DNA from: Halorubrum ruber
GTDB lineage: Archaea; Halobacteriota; Halobacteria; Halobacteriales; Haloferacaceae
Length of the DNA stretch: 64,000 nucleotides
Assembly: GCF_018228765.1 (NCBI RefSeq)
Contig: NZ_CP073695.1
Location: forward strand, 2,651,218-2,715,217
Direction of reading: 5' to 3'
The notes below the pieces were generated by a model. It had not been told where the DNA came from, did not search any database, and saw nothing but the letters and a program-made list of their open reading frames with translations. Below, piece by piece: positions 34,998 to 44,493 of this stretch (within the stretch, counting starts at the first letter, position 1; the number at the start of each line of letters is the position of its first letter). The position numbers and the translations under genes were made by a program.

Positions 34998-36710
34998 TCA
35001 GAACAGCCCGGGGACGAGGACGTAGCTCAGGAGCATCCCGAACAGCCCGGCGAACAGCGCGAACAGGGCCATCGGGACGATCGCCTTGCGGAGCAGGTCG
35101 CCCTCGCGGCCGGTGATTCCGACGACGCCGCAGATGGCGGCGACGTTCAGCACGGAGACCATGTTACCGAGGCCGCCGCCGACGTTCTGGAGGCTGACGA
35201 CGATCGTCCGCGAGAGCCCGACCGTCTCGGCGGCGTTGTACTGGAGCACGCTGAAGAGGATGTTCGAGGAGGTGTTGCTCCCGGTCATGAAGGAGCCGAT
35301 GGCGCCGATCCACGGCGAGATCATCGGGAGCAGGCCGCCCGCGCCGATCGCGAGCGCGCGGCTGAGCGCCTCCATCATGCCGAGGAGGCCCGCGGTGTTC
35401 GTCTGCGACTGGATCATCACCTGCGTCATCGACACGGCGATGATCAGCGTGAGCGCGGCGGGCGCGACCTGCTCGACCGACCGCCGCCACGCCGCCCCCA
35501 TCTCGTCGAGGTCCATCTTGTGGATGAGGCCCGTGAGGACGGCGATGGGGATGAACGGCATCGTTCCGGGGAGGTAGAGGTACTGGAGCGTGTAGCCGAG
35601 CTCCGTGCCGAGGATCGAGTCGATGCCGACGGTGAAGCTCTGGATCCACGCCAGCACCCCGGTCCCGGCGACGGTGAGGTCGGGCCACCGGGTGACCAGC
35701 AGGGCGAGCGCGACGAGCAGGTACGGCGTCCACGCCAGCAGCACCGACATCTCCTTATTCGGCTGGTCGCGGGAGATCTCGTCGAGGTCGAGCCCCCCGA
35801 GCCAGGTGTCGCTCCACTGGGAGTCGCTCGGGAAGTCCCACTCGCGGTCGGGGACGAGGATGTTGTTGTTCGCGAGCAGGAGCCCGACGCCGAGGACGAC
35901 GAACCCGGCCGCGATGTCGGGGAGCGCGGGGCCGACGAACCACGCTATCACCAGCTGCGTTCCGCCGGTGACGACGCCGAGCAGGAGCGCGAACGGGGCG
36001 ATCGGGAGCGTGTCGCGGACGGCGCCGCCGAGGCTCCGGCCCCCGTCGGCGTCGCCGAACCAGTACGTGAGGAAGAACACGCCGAGCAGGCCCCAGAACA
36101 CGTACGTCACCCCCGTGACGACGCCGGACCACGCGGAGACCATCGAGAGGAACTCGCCGACGCTCACCGAGCCCGACAGCGCCGGTTCGATGACCGCGCC
36201 GGTCCCGCCGATGACCGGCGTTCCGGCCGCGCCGAACGGCGGGTTCGGCGCGTTGAAGAAGAGGCCGAACACCGCGGCGGCCAGCGGCGGGAAGCCGAGG
36301 CCGATGAACAGCGGCGCGGCGAGCGCGCCCGGCGTCCCGAACCCGGCCGCGCCCTCGATGATGGTCATGAAGCCGAGCCCGATGAGCAGCACCTGAATGC
36401 GCCTGTCCTCCTCGATCTGCCCGAAGTACCACCGGATGGTGGCGATGGCGCCGCTCCCCTCGAGGTAGTTCATCAGGAGGATGGCACCGAAGACGATGAG
36501 GATGATGTCGACCGCCTGGAACGCGCCGTAGACGGCCGACGCGATCAGCCAGTCGAGCTCCATGCGCCAGTACGTGAGTCCGATTCCGCCCGCGAGCAGC
36601 CACCCGACTCCCATCGCGCGGGCGGCGGACCACCTGAGTCCGGCGAGCAGGACGAACGCGACGGCAATCGGAACCACGCCGACAAACGCCAGGGTGAGGA
36701 CACTTGTCAT
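34998..36710 (-). CDS. lldP: L-lactate permease
   Basis: A 570-residue membrane protein with about thirteen hydrophobic segments and the LctP family signatures GFMTIIEGAAGFGTPGALA, FNAPNPPFGAAGTPV and a C-terminal SPWIGAIGSFMTGSNTSSN. The family imports lactate or glycolate with protons. It stands alone; no lactate dehydrogenase gene is adjacent. The start region is followed upstream by an AT-rich stretch near 36750-36780 that likely holds the promoter. Confidence 0.95.
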   Translation of the reverse strand: MTSVLTLAFVGVVPIAVAFVLLAGLRWSAARAMGVGWLLAGGIGLTYWRMELDWLIASAVYGAFQAVDIILIVFGAILLMNYLEGSGAIATIRWYFGQIEEDRRIQVLLIGLGFMTIIEGAAGFGTPGALAAPLFIGLGFPPLAAAVFGLFFNAPNPPFGAAGTPVIGGTGAVIEPALSGSVSVGEFLSMVSAWSGVVTGVTYVFWGLLGVFFLTYWFGDADGGRSLGGAVRDTLPIAPFALLLGVVTGGTQLVIAWFVGPALPDIAAGFVVLGVGLLLANNNILVPDREWDFPSDSQWSDTWLGGLDLDEISRDQPNKEMSVLLAWTPYLLVALALLVTRWPDLTVAGTGVLAWIQSFTVGIDSILGTELGYTLQYLYLPGTMPFIPIAVLTGLIHKMDLDEMGAAWRRSVEQVAPAALTLIIAVSMTQVMIQSQTNTAGLLGMMEALSRALAIGAGGLLPMISPWIGAIGSFMTGSNTSSNILFSVLQYNAAETVGLSRTIVVSLQNVGGGLGNMVSVLNVAAICGVVGITGREGDLLRKAIVPMALFALFAGLFGMLLSYVLVPGLF

Positions 36711-36921
36711 AGGTATCTTCTTTGGGCGTACGTTTCCGTCCTACAACTGGCTATATGTAATTTTCTTTTTGACTGAGATTATCCACGGCGATCGGGACAC
36801 CGGAACGCGGTGTGCCGCGTGATCAGTGACAAGTCAATTCGGCGCTTCAACGCCGCGGCGAGGAGCGTCACCTCCGCCGGGTACAGGTGGGCTTATGTGT
36901 CCCCCGACCGGATCCGCGATT

Positions 36922-37071
36922 ATGGACGACCACTCGCACGAGCCCGACCCGGACAAGCGCGTGACCGCACCGATGCAGGAGTTCGGCAGCCGCGAGGTCG
37001 GTATCGGCGCGGCCGTCACGCTCGTCGGCCTGCTGATCGCGTACGCGGTTCCGTTCCTCGCGACGTTCTGA
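36922..37071 (+). CDS. Small single-helix membrane protein (DUF7550-like)
   Basis: A 49-residue protein starting MDDHSHEPDPDKRV, with a polar N-terminus, EFGSREVGIGAAV and one transmembrane helix ending AYAVPFLATF. A GGCTTATGTG box centred 27 bases upstream supports the ATG at 36922. A broken copy lies at 33651. The function is unknown; this short family is common in haloarchaea, to my knowledge. Confidence 0.78.
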   Translation: MDDHSHEPDPDKRVTAPMQEFGSREVGIGAAVTLVGLLIAYAVPFLATF

Positions 37072-37237
37072 GCCGCCGCTCGGCGACTTTTGAATCGGAC
37101 GGCGCCATTGAGATACCCAGCAGCTGGTAAATTTCCTCATCAGTACAGAGGTAGCGGCGAGCGATAGCGGGAGTGAGTATCGCAGATCGCCGGCCGCGAT
37201 GTCGTATTTAAATAACCGTGAGCGGCGGCGACGAGTG

Positions 37238-37565
37238 CTTATAAAAAAGGGGTGCGGTGGCGCGTGCCGACGAGCGCCCGGAGGGCGGGAGTCGCACGCG
37301 CGAGGGACGCCGCGAACGCCCGCAGGGCGTGAGCGGCGAGGTTGGGGAGGCGTGAGGTGCGGTCGCTGTGTGGGGCGGGACTCAAAGGGGCAGCCGTGAG
37401 GGCGTCGTAGGCGACGTAAGCACCGCAGGAACGAGCGAAGCGAGTGACGAGGAGCGCAGCGAGCGTACGACGCCCTCACGGCTGGGGCTTTGGAGACACT
37501 CGCCGCGGTGGCGTCAGTCACTTATAAACAGCCGACAGCAACACCGCTATCCGCGTTATAAATGG
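37238..37565 (+). repeat. Structured intergenic repeat, copy E
   Basis: Sits between the small membrane protein and the convergent ABC ATPase. It starts at a CTTATAAAA box, then GGTGGCGCGTGCC, hairpin GCCC/GGGC, CGCACGCGCGAGGGACGC, a nested GCCGC/GCGGC hairpin, GAGGTTGGGGAGGCGTGAGG, GGGACTCAAAGGGGCAGCC. The long helix arms GTGAGGGCGTCGTA and TACGACGCCCTCAC are exact complements. Two TTATAAA boxes 34 bases apart form the tail. The remaining bases to 37705 hold nothing recognisable. Confidence 0.85.
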
Positions 37566-37705
37566 CCTCACTCACGACGTACTACACCTACTCCCGCACT
37601 CGATCAAGAAGCACCGTTCAGCGAACAGCTGGTTCAGACGGTAATATGTCTGAAAAATAGGTGACAACCGAGCCAATCGTGCCCGACATCCCTACCGCGA
37701 CGCGC

Positions 37706-38893
37706 TTACCGGGGGTACCAAGCGAGCGGGTGGTCCGCGGTGAGTTCCAAGGAGACCGGCTCGTCGAGGTCGAACTCCTCGACGTGGTTGTGGAGGCAGT
37801 GGACCGCCTCGCCGGAGTCGAGTTCGACCCGGTAGACGAAGGAAGGGCCGACGTACTGCCGCGAGGTGACGACGCCGTCGGCGAGCTCGGGGCTCGCGGG
37901 CGTCGCGCGGAGGTCGTCGGGCCGGACGAGCACGTCGACGGGCGCCCCGTCGTAGACGGTGTCGTACCCCTCCAGCGTCACGGCGTCGAAGCGCCCGATG
38001 CCGGTGTCGACCTTCCCGTCGCGGAGCTCGCCTTCGAGGAACGAGGCCCGCCCGAGGAAGGAGGCGACGAATTTCGACTCGGGGCGCTCGAAGACGGACT
38101 CGGGGCGGCCCACCTGTTCGATTTTCCCGTCGTTCATCACGGCGACGCGGTCGGAGATGGAGAGCGCCTCCTCCTGGTCGTGGGTGACCGAGACCGCGGT
38201 GACGCCGGCCGCCTTCAGGATGCGGCGCACCTCCTCGCGCATCTCCACGCGGAGGCGCACGTCGAGGTTCGAGAACGGCTCGTCGAGGAGGAGCACCTCG
38301 GGCTCGGGCGCCAGCGAACGAGCGAGCGCGACGCGCTGTTTCTGCCCGCCGGAGAGCTGGTCGGGCGTCTTCTCGCCGTGGTCGGTCATCTCGACCAGCT
38401 CCAGCAGCTCGTCGACGCGGGCCTCGCTTTCCTCCGCGTCGGCGTCGCCGAGCCCGAACGCGATGTTCTCGCGGACGGTGAGGTGGGGGAATAAGGCGAA
38501 GTTCTGGAAGACGATGCCCACGTCGCGCCGCTCCGGCGGGACGAACGACCCGTCGCCGGCGACCACCTCGTCGCCGAGCGCGATCTCCCCTTCCGTGGGC
38601 TCTTCGAGGCCCGCGATGGTGCGCAGCGTCGTCGTCTTGCCGCACCCGGAGGGGCCGAGGAACGTCAGCAGTTCGCCGGAGCGAACGTCGAGCGAGACGT
38701 CGTCGACGGCGGTCTCGGGCCCGAACGCCTTCGTGACGTCCGACAGCGACAGGACGGGGTCCGCGCCGGCGCTCGACTCGTCGTCGGAGGCGGCGCTCGC
38801 CCGGTGTTCGACCGCCGAGTCCTCCGAGCCCTCGGCCGTCGCGTCGTCCGACTCGGCCGAGCGCGTCGTGCCGACTGGTTCCGTGGATGCCAT
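37706..38893 (-). CDS. ABC transporter ATP-binding protein (FbpC/PotA type)
   Basis: A 395-residue ATPase. After an acidic leader of about 45 residues: Walker A GPSGCGKTTTL, Q-loop FQNFALFPHL, signature LSGGQKQRVALARSL, Walker B VLLLDEPFSNLD, the H-loop in SVTHDQEEAL, then a C-terminal TOBE-like domain. This subclass energises iron(III), polyamine or sulfate importers. No permease or binding protein is adjacent. An ATG at 38944 is an alternative start, but it lies only two bases from a palindrome that probably covers the promoter, so 38893 is preferred. Confidence 0.88.
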   Translation of the reverse strand: MASTEPVGTTRSAESDDATAEGSEDSAVEHRASAASDDESSAGADPVLSLSDVTKAFGPETAVDDVSLDVRSGELLTFLGPSGCGKTTTLRTIAGLEEPTEGEIALGDEVVAGDGSFVPPERRDVGIVFQNFALFPHLTVRENIAFGLGDADAEESEARVDELLELVEMTDHGEKTPDQLSGGQKQRVALARSLAPEPEVLLLDEPFSNLDVRLRVEMREEVRRILKAAGVTAVSVTHDQEEALSISDRVAVMNDGKIEQVGRPESVFERPESKFVASFLGRASFLEGELRDGKVDTGIGRFDAVTLEGYDTVYDGAPVDVLVRPDDLRATPASPELADGVVTSRQYVGPSFVYRVELDSGEAVHCLHNHVEEFDLDEPVSLELTADHPLAWYPR

Positions 38894-38946
38894 CGATGGG
38901 GGGCGGGCGCCGGGCGGACCGGCGTCCCGCGGTTGCCACCTCATAC

Positions 38947-38962
38947 TTTAGGAGTACCTAAA
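38947..38962 (-). promoter_or_regulatory. Palindromic operator, DtxR/SirR-like
   Basis: TTTAGG and CCTAAA form a perfect inverted repeat around AGTA, 53 bases before the preferred start of the ABC ATPase. The half-site TTAGG/CCTAA is the core recognised by DtxR-family metal repressors, which control iron genes in haloarchaea, although the classical spacing is longer. The repeat may also serve as the TATA region, which would fit repression by occlusion. Confidence 0.5.
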
Positions 38963-39053
38963 AGCGTATCGCTCGCTCTCGCGGCATCGAAATCGGGAGA
39001 TCGTGGGCGGCCGGCGTGTGCGGCTCGCCGCTCGCCCACCGCGTCGCGCCGGT

Positions 39054-41327
39054 TCAGGCGAGTTCGCGTTCGATCACGTCGCGGCGGTCGCGGACCGCAT
39101 CGGCCGAGAGCGCGACCGACTCGTCGCCGACGGTGAGCGAGAGTGCCCCGTCCGTCGTCACGTCGCCGAGGCGGAAGACGGGGAGGTCGCCGACCGCGGC
39201 CGCGACCGCCTCGGGATCGGTCGTCTGGACGAGCAGGCGTCCGGGCGTCTCGTCGAAGGCCGCGACGCGGTCCGGAAGGGTCGTGTCGACGCCGGCGTCG
39301 TCGGTGATCAGCTCGGCGAGCGCGACCGCGAGCCCCCCCTCGCTCACGTCGTGGGCCGCGAGCGTCGACTCGTGGCGGGCGGCCGCCGCGAGCGACGCGA
39401 CGAGGCCGCCGAGGTCGTCGGCGGCGCCGGACTCGTCGGGCAGCGTCGGGAACCGGTCGCTCCCGCCGGCGTGCGCGAGGTACTCGGAGCCGCCGAGCGC
39501 GTCGCCCCCGGCGCCGACGAGCAGCAGTTCGGAGTCGGCCGCGCGGTCGGCGTCGAGCGCGGCGGGCGGCGCGTCGTACCCCCGCGTCGTGCCCAGCACC
39601 GCGAGCGTCGGCGTCGGCGGGATCGGCCCCTCGACGCTGTCGTTGTACAGCGAGACGTTGCCGCCGACGACGGGCGTGTCGAGCGCGGCGCAGGCGTCCG
39701 CGAGGCCGTCGACGATCCCCTCGAAGGCGCCGTACACGTCCGGCTTCTCCGGGTTGCCGCCGTTGAGGCAGTCGACCGCGGCGAGCGGGACCGCGCCGGT
39801 CGCGGCGAGGTTCGTCGCGTTCTCCACGGCGACCGCGCGGGCGCCTTCGTACGGCGCGACCGCGGTCCACTTCGGGTTCGCACCGGAGGCGAGCGCGAGG
39901 CCGACGCCGTCGGCGGAGTCGTCGCTACCGGCGTCGTCCGCTCCGCCGCCGTCTTCCGGCTCCGTCTCTCGGATCGCCAGCAGCGCGGCGTCGTCGCCTG
40001 GCTTCACGGCCGTGCGCGTCCCGACCTCGTGGTCGTACTGGCGGTACACCCAGCGCTTGCTCGCGGTCGAGGGGGCCGAGAGGACGGCCGCGACCGCCTC
40101 GTCGAGCGGGGGCTCGTCGTCGGGCAGATCCCTGTCGGGCTCGCTCGGCGGCTCGCTCGCGAGGTCGTTCATCGGCGCGCCGTCGGCGAGGAACTCGGCG
40201 GGCGCGTCGACGACGACCTCGCGGTCGGCCGGGTCGGCGTCCGCGTCGCCCGCGAACTCGCAGACGTAGTTCCCGTCGGTCACCTCGCCGATGACGGAGC
40301 AGCCGAGGTCGAACCGCTCGGCGAGGGCGGCGACGCGGTCGACGTCGTCCGGATCGACCTCGTAGCACATCCGCTCCTGGCTCTCGGCGAGCAGGATCTC
40401 CATCGCGTTCATGTTCGGCTCGCGCTGGTGGACCCGGTCGAGGTCGATCCGCGCGCCGAGTCCGCCCTTCGCGACGAGCTCGGAGGAGGCGCCGCCGAGG
40501 CCGGCCGCGCCGAGGTCACGGGCGGAGAGCACGAGGTCCTCGTCCACGAGCGCCTCGTTACACTCGATCAGCCGCTTCTCGGCGTAGGGGTCGCCGACCT
40601 GAACCGCCGGGCGGTCCTCGGTCTCTGCGTCCTCCGCGAGGTCCTCGCTCGCGAAGGAGGCGCCGCCGAGCCCGTCTCGGCCGGTGCCGTTGCCGACGAG
40701 GACCAGCTTGTTGCCCGGCTCCTGTGCGGTCGCCGTGACGAGTCGGTCCTCGTTCGTGACACCGACGCAGGCGACGTTGACCAGGGGGTTGCCCTCGTAG
40801 CCGCCGTGGAAGGCGACGCTGCCGCCGACCGTGGGAACGCCGATACAGTTGCCGTAGTGGGAGATGCCCTCGACGACGCCCTCGAAGAGGTAGCGGGAGC
40901 GCTCGCGGTCGAAGCCGCCGAAGTACAGCGAGTCGAGGAGGCCGATCGGGTACGCGCCCATGCTCATCGTGTCGCGGACGATGCCGCCGACGCCCGTCGC
41001 TGCGCCGTCGAACGGGTCGACGAAGGAGGGGTGGTTGTGGCTCTCGACGCCGAACGTGACGTAGGTGTCGCCGTAGTCGTCGGCGTCGCGCTCGGCCGCG
41101 GGGGCGTCGGCCGCGTCGGGCTCGGGCAGCGCGAGGACCGCGGCGTCGTCGCCGGGGCCGACCACGACCTGGTCGCCCTCGCTGTCGAACGCCGACAGCA
41201 GGGGCCGCGAGGAGCGGTACGCGCAGTGCTCGCTCCAGAGGTTCTCGAACAGCGCGGCCTCGGCCGCCGTCGGCTCCCGACCGAGCTCCGCGGTCACGAG
41301 CTCGTGGTCCGCATCGGACAGACTCAT
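39054..41327 (-). CDS. purL: Phosphoribosylformylglycinamidine synthase subunit PurL
   Basis: A 757-residue enzyme of the fourth step of purine synthesis, converting FGAR to FGAM with ATP and ammonia supplied by PurQ. Visible: [77 protein letters not shown], and the second repeat [10 protein letters not shown] with [12 protein letters not shown]. It is the expected length for the small archaeal/Bacillus-type PurL. purS and purQ are not adjacent. Repeat copy F lies about 100 bases upstream. Confidence 0.96.
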   Translation of the reverse strand: MSLSDADHELVTAELGREPTAAEAALFENLWSEHCAYRSSRPLLSAFDSEGDQVVVGPGDDAAVLALPEPDAADAPAAERDADDYGDTYVTFGVESHNHPSFVDPFDGAATGVGGIVRDTMSMGAYPIGLLDSLYFGGFDRERSRYLFEGVVEGISHYGNCIGVPTVGGSVAFHGGYEGNPLVNVACVGVTNEDRLVTATAQEPGNKLVLVGNGTGRDGLGGASFASEDLAEDAETEDRPAVQVGDPYAEKRLIECNEALVDEDLVLSARDLGAAGLGGASSELVAKGGLGARIDLDRVHQREPNMNAMEILLAESQERMCYEVDPDDVDRVAALAERFDLGCSVIGEVTDGNYVCEFAGDADADPADREVVVDAPAEFLADGAPMNDLASEPPSEPDRDLPDDEPPLDEAVAAVLSAPSTASKRWVYRQYDHEVGTRTAVKPGDDAALLAIRETEPEDGGGADDAGSDDSADGVGLALASGANPKWTAVAPYEGARAVAVENATNLAATGAVPLAAVDCLNGGNPEKPDVYGAFEGIVDGLADACAALDTPVVGGNVSLYNDSVEGPIPPTPTLAVLGTTRGYDAPPAALDADRAADSELLLVGAGGDALGGSEYLAHAGGSDRFPTLPDESGAADDLGGLVASLAAAARHESTLAAHDVSEGGLAVALAELITDDAGVDTTLPDRVAAFDETPGRLLVQTTDPEAVAAAVGDLPVFRLGDVTTDGALSLTVGDESVALSADAVRDRRDVIERELA

Positions 41328-41434
41328 TCACTTACGTGGTTACCGAGCCGGTTCTAATGCTTTTCTATACGCACGTTCGTGTTCATCAACGCGACCGCAA
41401 CGCCGACGGGACGCGAGAGCGACCCGCGGTGTTG

Positions 41435-41925
41435 TGCGGTGGCGCGTGCCTGCGAGGCCGCCCCGCGGCCGAGCAGCACGCGCGAGGGACGCGGCGAACG
41501 CGAGCGGCGTAGCCGCGAAGCGTGAGCCGCGAGGCTGGGGAGGCGTGAGGCGCCGTGCGGAGCGGTGCGGGGTGGGACTCAAAGGGGCAGCCGTGAGGGC
41601 GTCGTAGGCGACGTAAGTAGCGTGGCGCTACGCGCCACGAAAAGCCGGCGGCGGAGCCGCCGGCGACACCGCAGGGAGCGAACGGAGTGAGCGACCGAGG
41701 AGCACAGCGAGCGTACGACGCCCTCACGGCTGGGGCTTTGGAGGAATTCGCCGCCGATCCGCTAGCAGTCATTTATAAACGAGCGGCTGGGTATTTGGCG
41801 GTGTTCGCCGCCAATCCACTGACAGTCATTTATAAACAGGCGGCTGGGGCTTTAGAGGAGTTCGCCGCCGATCCGTTAGCAGTCATTTATAAACGAACGC
41901 CTCGCGCCTCTGCGAGCATTTATAA
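41435..41925 (+). repeat. Structured intergenic repeat, copy F (longest tail)
   Basis: The most complete copy. Core blocks as in other copies, with long helix arms GTGAGGGCGTCGTA and TACGACGCCCTCAC. Two extra perfect hairpins (arms CGTGGCGC/GCGCCACG and GCCGGCGGC/GCCGCCGGC) are inserted within the loop at about 41618-41667. The tail has ATTTATAA boxes at 41771, 41828 and 41885, exactly 57 bases apart, then one at 41918, 33 bases later. The final box contains the TAA stop of the gene at 41920. Confidence 0.87.
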
Positions 41926-42297
41926 GAGATAGGTCACCGCAACGAACACGACGACCGTTCCGGCGACGCCGAGCGCCATCGCCTTCGCGTTGAGCCGGAC
42001 CGCCTTCTTCCGGTCGGCTGCGAGCGCCGCCTCGTTTTGAATCTCGTTCGCCCCGTCGCCCACGTCGAACACCCCCATCCCGGCGAAGCCGATACAGAAG
42101 CGCTCGCGGTACTGCAACGCCCCCATCGCCGCGCCGTACAACGGGACCACCGAGGCGATCAGCGCCCACCGCGGCCACGCGAGCGCGACGACCGCCGCGA
42201 CGTAGACCGCCGCGACCAGCAGCGACCCGACGCCGAGGAGAAGCCGCCGTCGCTGTTGGGTCGGTCCGATGTTACACACGCCCGGTTGGTACTCCAT
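41920..42297 (-). CDS. Small haloarchaeal membrane protein with Cys motifs
   Basis: A 125-residue protein starting MEYQPGVCNIGPTQQRRR. It has two closely spaced hydrophobic helices (LLLGVGSLLVAAVYVAAVV and WALIASVVPLYGAAMGALQY), then RERFCIGFAGMGVFD, a charged helix and a C-terminal helix. The paired motifs CNIGP and RFCIGF suggest metal or redox binding at one membrane face. I do not know a function. Its stop codon is part of the last ATTTATAA box of repeat F. A TATA-like CTTTTACTC box lies 27 bases upstream of the ATG. Confidence 0.75.
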   Translation of the reverse strand: MEYQPGVCNIGPTQQRRRLLLGVGSLLVAAVYVAAVVALAWPRWALIASVVPLYGAAMGALQYRERFCIGFAGMGVFDVGDGANEIQNEAALAADRKKAVRLNAKAMALGVAGTVVVFVAVTYLL

Positions 42298-42416
42298 ACC
42301 CGCGGTGAGGGACGCGCGAGTAAAAGCCCTCCCGACGGCGGAACTGAGAGACCGGTCGCGCCGGTCCACCTCGCCGCGGTGGTAACCCTCAAAAGGGTTC
42401 CCGACGACCGTGTCGT

Positions 42417-43466
42417 GTGAAACGGATCCAGCTCGGCAACACCGTCTTCGAGGGCGCGAACGACGTCTACCTGCTCGACGGCGAGGCGACCGCGCTCGTC
42501 GACACCGGCGTGGCGCTCCCGGACGTGCGCGAGGAGTTGGTCGACGGCCTCGCCGAGTACGGTCGCTCGTTCGCCGACATCGACGCGGTCGTGCTCACTC
42601 ACTGGCACCCGGACCACGCGGGGCTCGCCGGCGAGATTCAGGCCGAAGGCGGCGCCGACGTGTACGTCCACGAGGCCGACGCCGCACTCGTCGACGGGAC
42701 GGAGACGCCGCTGTTCGCCGACCGCGACCTCCAGCGCGAGACGTTCGAGCGGTGGGGGATGCCCGACGCCGACCGGGAGCGCCTGACCGATTTCTTCGCC
42801 GCGGTCAGCACGGACCTCTCCGGCGAGCCCGCGGACGTGACGACGTTCGAAGACGGCGACGCGATCGAGGCCGGCGGCGTCGAGCTCGAAGCCCTCCACC
42901 TGCCGGGCCACACCGCCGGTCTCACCGGATTCGCGTTCGACCCCCGAACCGTCCCCGATCACGACCCCGTCGCCGGCGCGGACGCGACGGAAGAGGCCTT
43001 CACCGGCGACGCGCTGCTCCCGAAGTACACCCCCAACGTCGGCGGCGCGGACGTGCGCGTCGAGGGCGCGCTCGCCGCCTACGCCGAGAGCCTCGCGCGG
43101 ATCGTCGCCCGCGACTTCGACGCGGCCCATCCCGGCCACCGGTGGCGGATCGACGAGCCGAGCCGGCGCGCGGCGACGATTCTCGACCACCACCGCCACC
43201 GGACCCGGCGAGTGATCGAGGTCCTCGCCGACCGAGAAGCCGCCACCGCGTGGGAGGTGTCGGCCGCGCTGTTCGGCTCGCTGGAGGATATCCACGTCCT
43301 CCACGGCCCCGGCGAGGCGTTCTCGCACCTCGACCACCTCGCGGACGCCGGCGTCGTCGAGCCCGACGGGACCGCGTACCGCCTCGTCGACCCCGACCCC
43401 GACGTCGACGCGCTGTTCCCGACGACGCCCCTCGACGACCTCGTGGACGGGAGCGACGACGCGTAG
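42417..43466 (+). CDS. Metallo-beta-lactamase fold hydrolase
   Basis: A 349-residue MBL-fold protein. The metal motif VLTHWHPDHAGLAG supplies the H-x-H-x-D-H ligands, HLPGHTAG the next His, and FTGDALLPKY the bridging Asp. A C-terminal helical domain (RRVIEVLADREAATAWEV) resembles the winged-helix extension of the LACTB2-like group of hydrolases. The substrate is unknown. It starts with GTG at 42417, about 24 bases after a CAAAAGG box, fitting leaderless translation. Confidence 0.88.
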   Translation: MKRIQLGNTVFEGANDVYLLDGEATALVDTGVALPDVREELVDGLAEYGRSFADIDAVVLTHWHPDHAGLAGEIQAEGGADVYVHEADAALVDGTETPLFADRDLQRETFERWGMPDADRERLTDFFAAVSTDLSGEPADVTTFEDGDAIEAGGVELEALHLPGHTAGLTGFAFDPRTVPDHDPVAGADATEEAFTGDALLPKYTPNVGGADVRVEGALAAYAESLARIVARDFDAAHPGHRWRIDEPSRRAATILDHHRHRTRRVIEVLADREAATAWEVSAALFGSLEDIHVLHGPGEAFSHLDHLADAGVVEPDGTAYRLVDPDPDVDALFPTTPLDDLVDGSDDA

Positions 43467-43548
43467 GGGAGCGGTCCGAGCCCCCTCGACGCGGCGCCGG
43501 GACCGCCCTCGCCGAAAGCTATTCCCGGCGGCCGGCGTATTCGGGGAC

Positions 43549-44493
43549 GTGAAGCGGGACGCCATGGTCGCCGTCGCGGTCGCCCTCCTCGCCCTCGTCG
43601 CGCTCGGCGTCGCAGCGGCGACGCTGGACACCGCCGTCGACACGGGCAGCGGCGGGTTCGGCGGGGGCGGCGGCGACGCCCCGAGCGTCGGATCGGACAC
43701 CGGAGACCCCGGAGTGCTCTCCCCGACGGGCGAGGCCGGCGAGTTCTCCGCGTCGGGGCTCTGTTTCCCGTCTCTGCGGGAGCCGCCGGCCGTGTTCGCG
43801 CTGCTCGTCGGACTGGCGCTGATGGCGGGGATCACCTATCGCGACACGGCGTCGGCGTTCGCGAGCGTCGCCGTCGCCGGCGTGATGGGCGCCCCGATCG
43901 CGGTCCTCTTCTGGGTGCTGTCGACGTGCCGCTCGGTGGCGCAGAGCATCTCCATCTCGCTCGGCACCGGCGGCAACGAGACGGGGATACTGCCGGGCGG
44001 CGCGGCCGGCGGGGGGTTCGGCAGCGGAGAGGGCGCGGCGTCGGCGCCGCAGATCCTGTTCGCGGTCGTCGTCGTCGCCGCGGTGATCGCGAGCGTCGCC
44101 GCGCTCCTCCTCGCCGGCGGCGACGACGAGGCGGACGGGGACGCGGGCGGTCGGCCCGACGAGGCGGACGAGGAGCCGCCGTCGCTCGACGCGATCGGCC
44201 GGACCGCCGGCGAGGCCGCCGACCGGATCGAGTCGTCGAACGCGGACAACGAGGTGTACCGGGCGTGGCGGGACATGACCGACGTGCTCGATGTCGACCG
44301 ACCGGCCTCCTCGACGCCGGCGGAGTTCGCGACCGCCGCAGTCGACGCCGGCGTCGACGAGGAGCCGGTGACCGCGCTCACCGAGGTCTTCGAACGCGTG
44401 CGCTACGGCGGCGAGGACGCGACCGACGACCGCGAGCGCCGCGCCGTCGAGGCGCTGCGCCGGATCGAGGAACGGCACGGGGGCGACTCGTGA
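43549..44493 (+). CDS. DUF4129 domain membrane protein
   Basis: A 314-residue protein starting with GTG at 43549. It has an N-terminal helix, a Gly/Ser-rich exterior loop, two central helices, another helix (VVVVAAVIASVAALLLAGG) and a cytoplasmic DUF4129 domain near the C-terminus (EVYRAWRDMTDVLDVDRP, SSTPAEFATAAVDAG, VFERVRYGG). DUF4129 proteins accompany DUF58 and MoxR-type AAA ATPases in clusters thought to act as metal-insertion or surface-assembly chaperones. It is first in a tightly overlapping set that runs to 47195; no MoxR gene is in the window. Confidence 0.83.
   Translation: MKRDAMVAVAVALLALVALGVAAATLDTAVDTGSGGFGGGGGDAPSVGSDTGDPGVLSPTGEAGEFSASGLCFPSLREPPAVFALLVGLALMAGITYRDTASAFASVAVAGVMGAPIAVLFWVLSTCRSVAQSISISLGTGGNETGILPGGAAGGGFGSGEGAASAPQILFAVVVVAAVIASVAALLLAGGDDEADGDAGGRPDEADEEPPSLDAIGRTAGEAADRIESSNADNEVYRAWRDMTDVLDVDRPASSTPAEFATAAVDAGVDEEPVTALTEVFERVRYGGEDATDDRERRAVEALRRIEERHGGDS

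Noticed and set aside
39003-41357. Long open frame on the forward strand opposite purL
   Set aside because: PurL on the other strand has full family motifs; the forward frame has only low-complexity Arg/Val/Gly/Glu sequence.
41771-41925. CRISPR array
   Set aside because: The 57-base units are similar along their whole length, so there are no unique spacers, and no cas genes are present.
41687-41932. Protein of repeated 19-residue units in the tail of repeat F
   Set aside because: The frame has no credible start or neighbours and is interrupted in copy C, while paired stems explain the conservation better. The possibility is kept as a finding, not as a gene.
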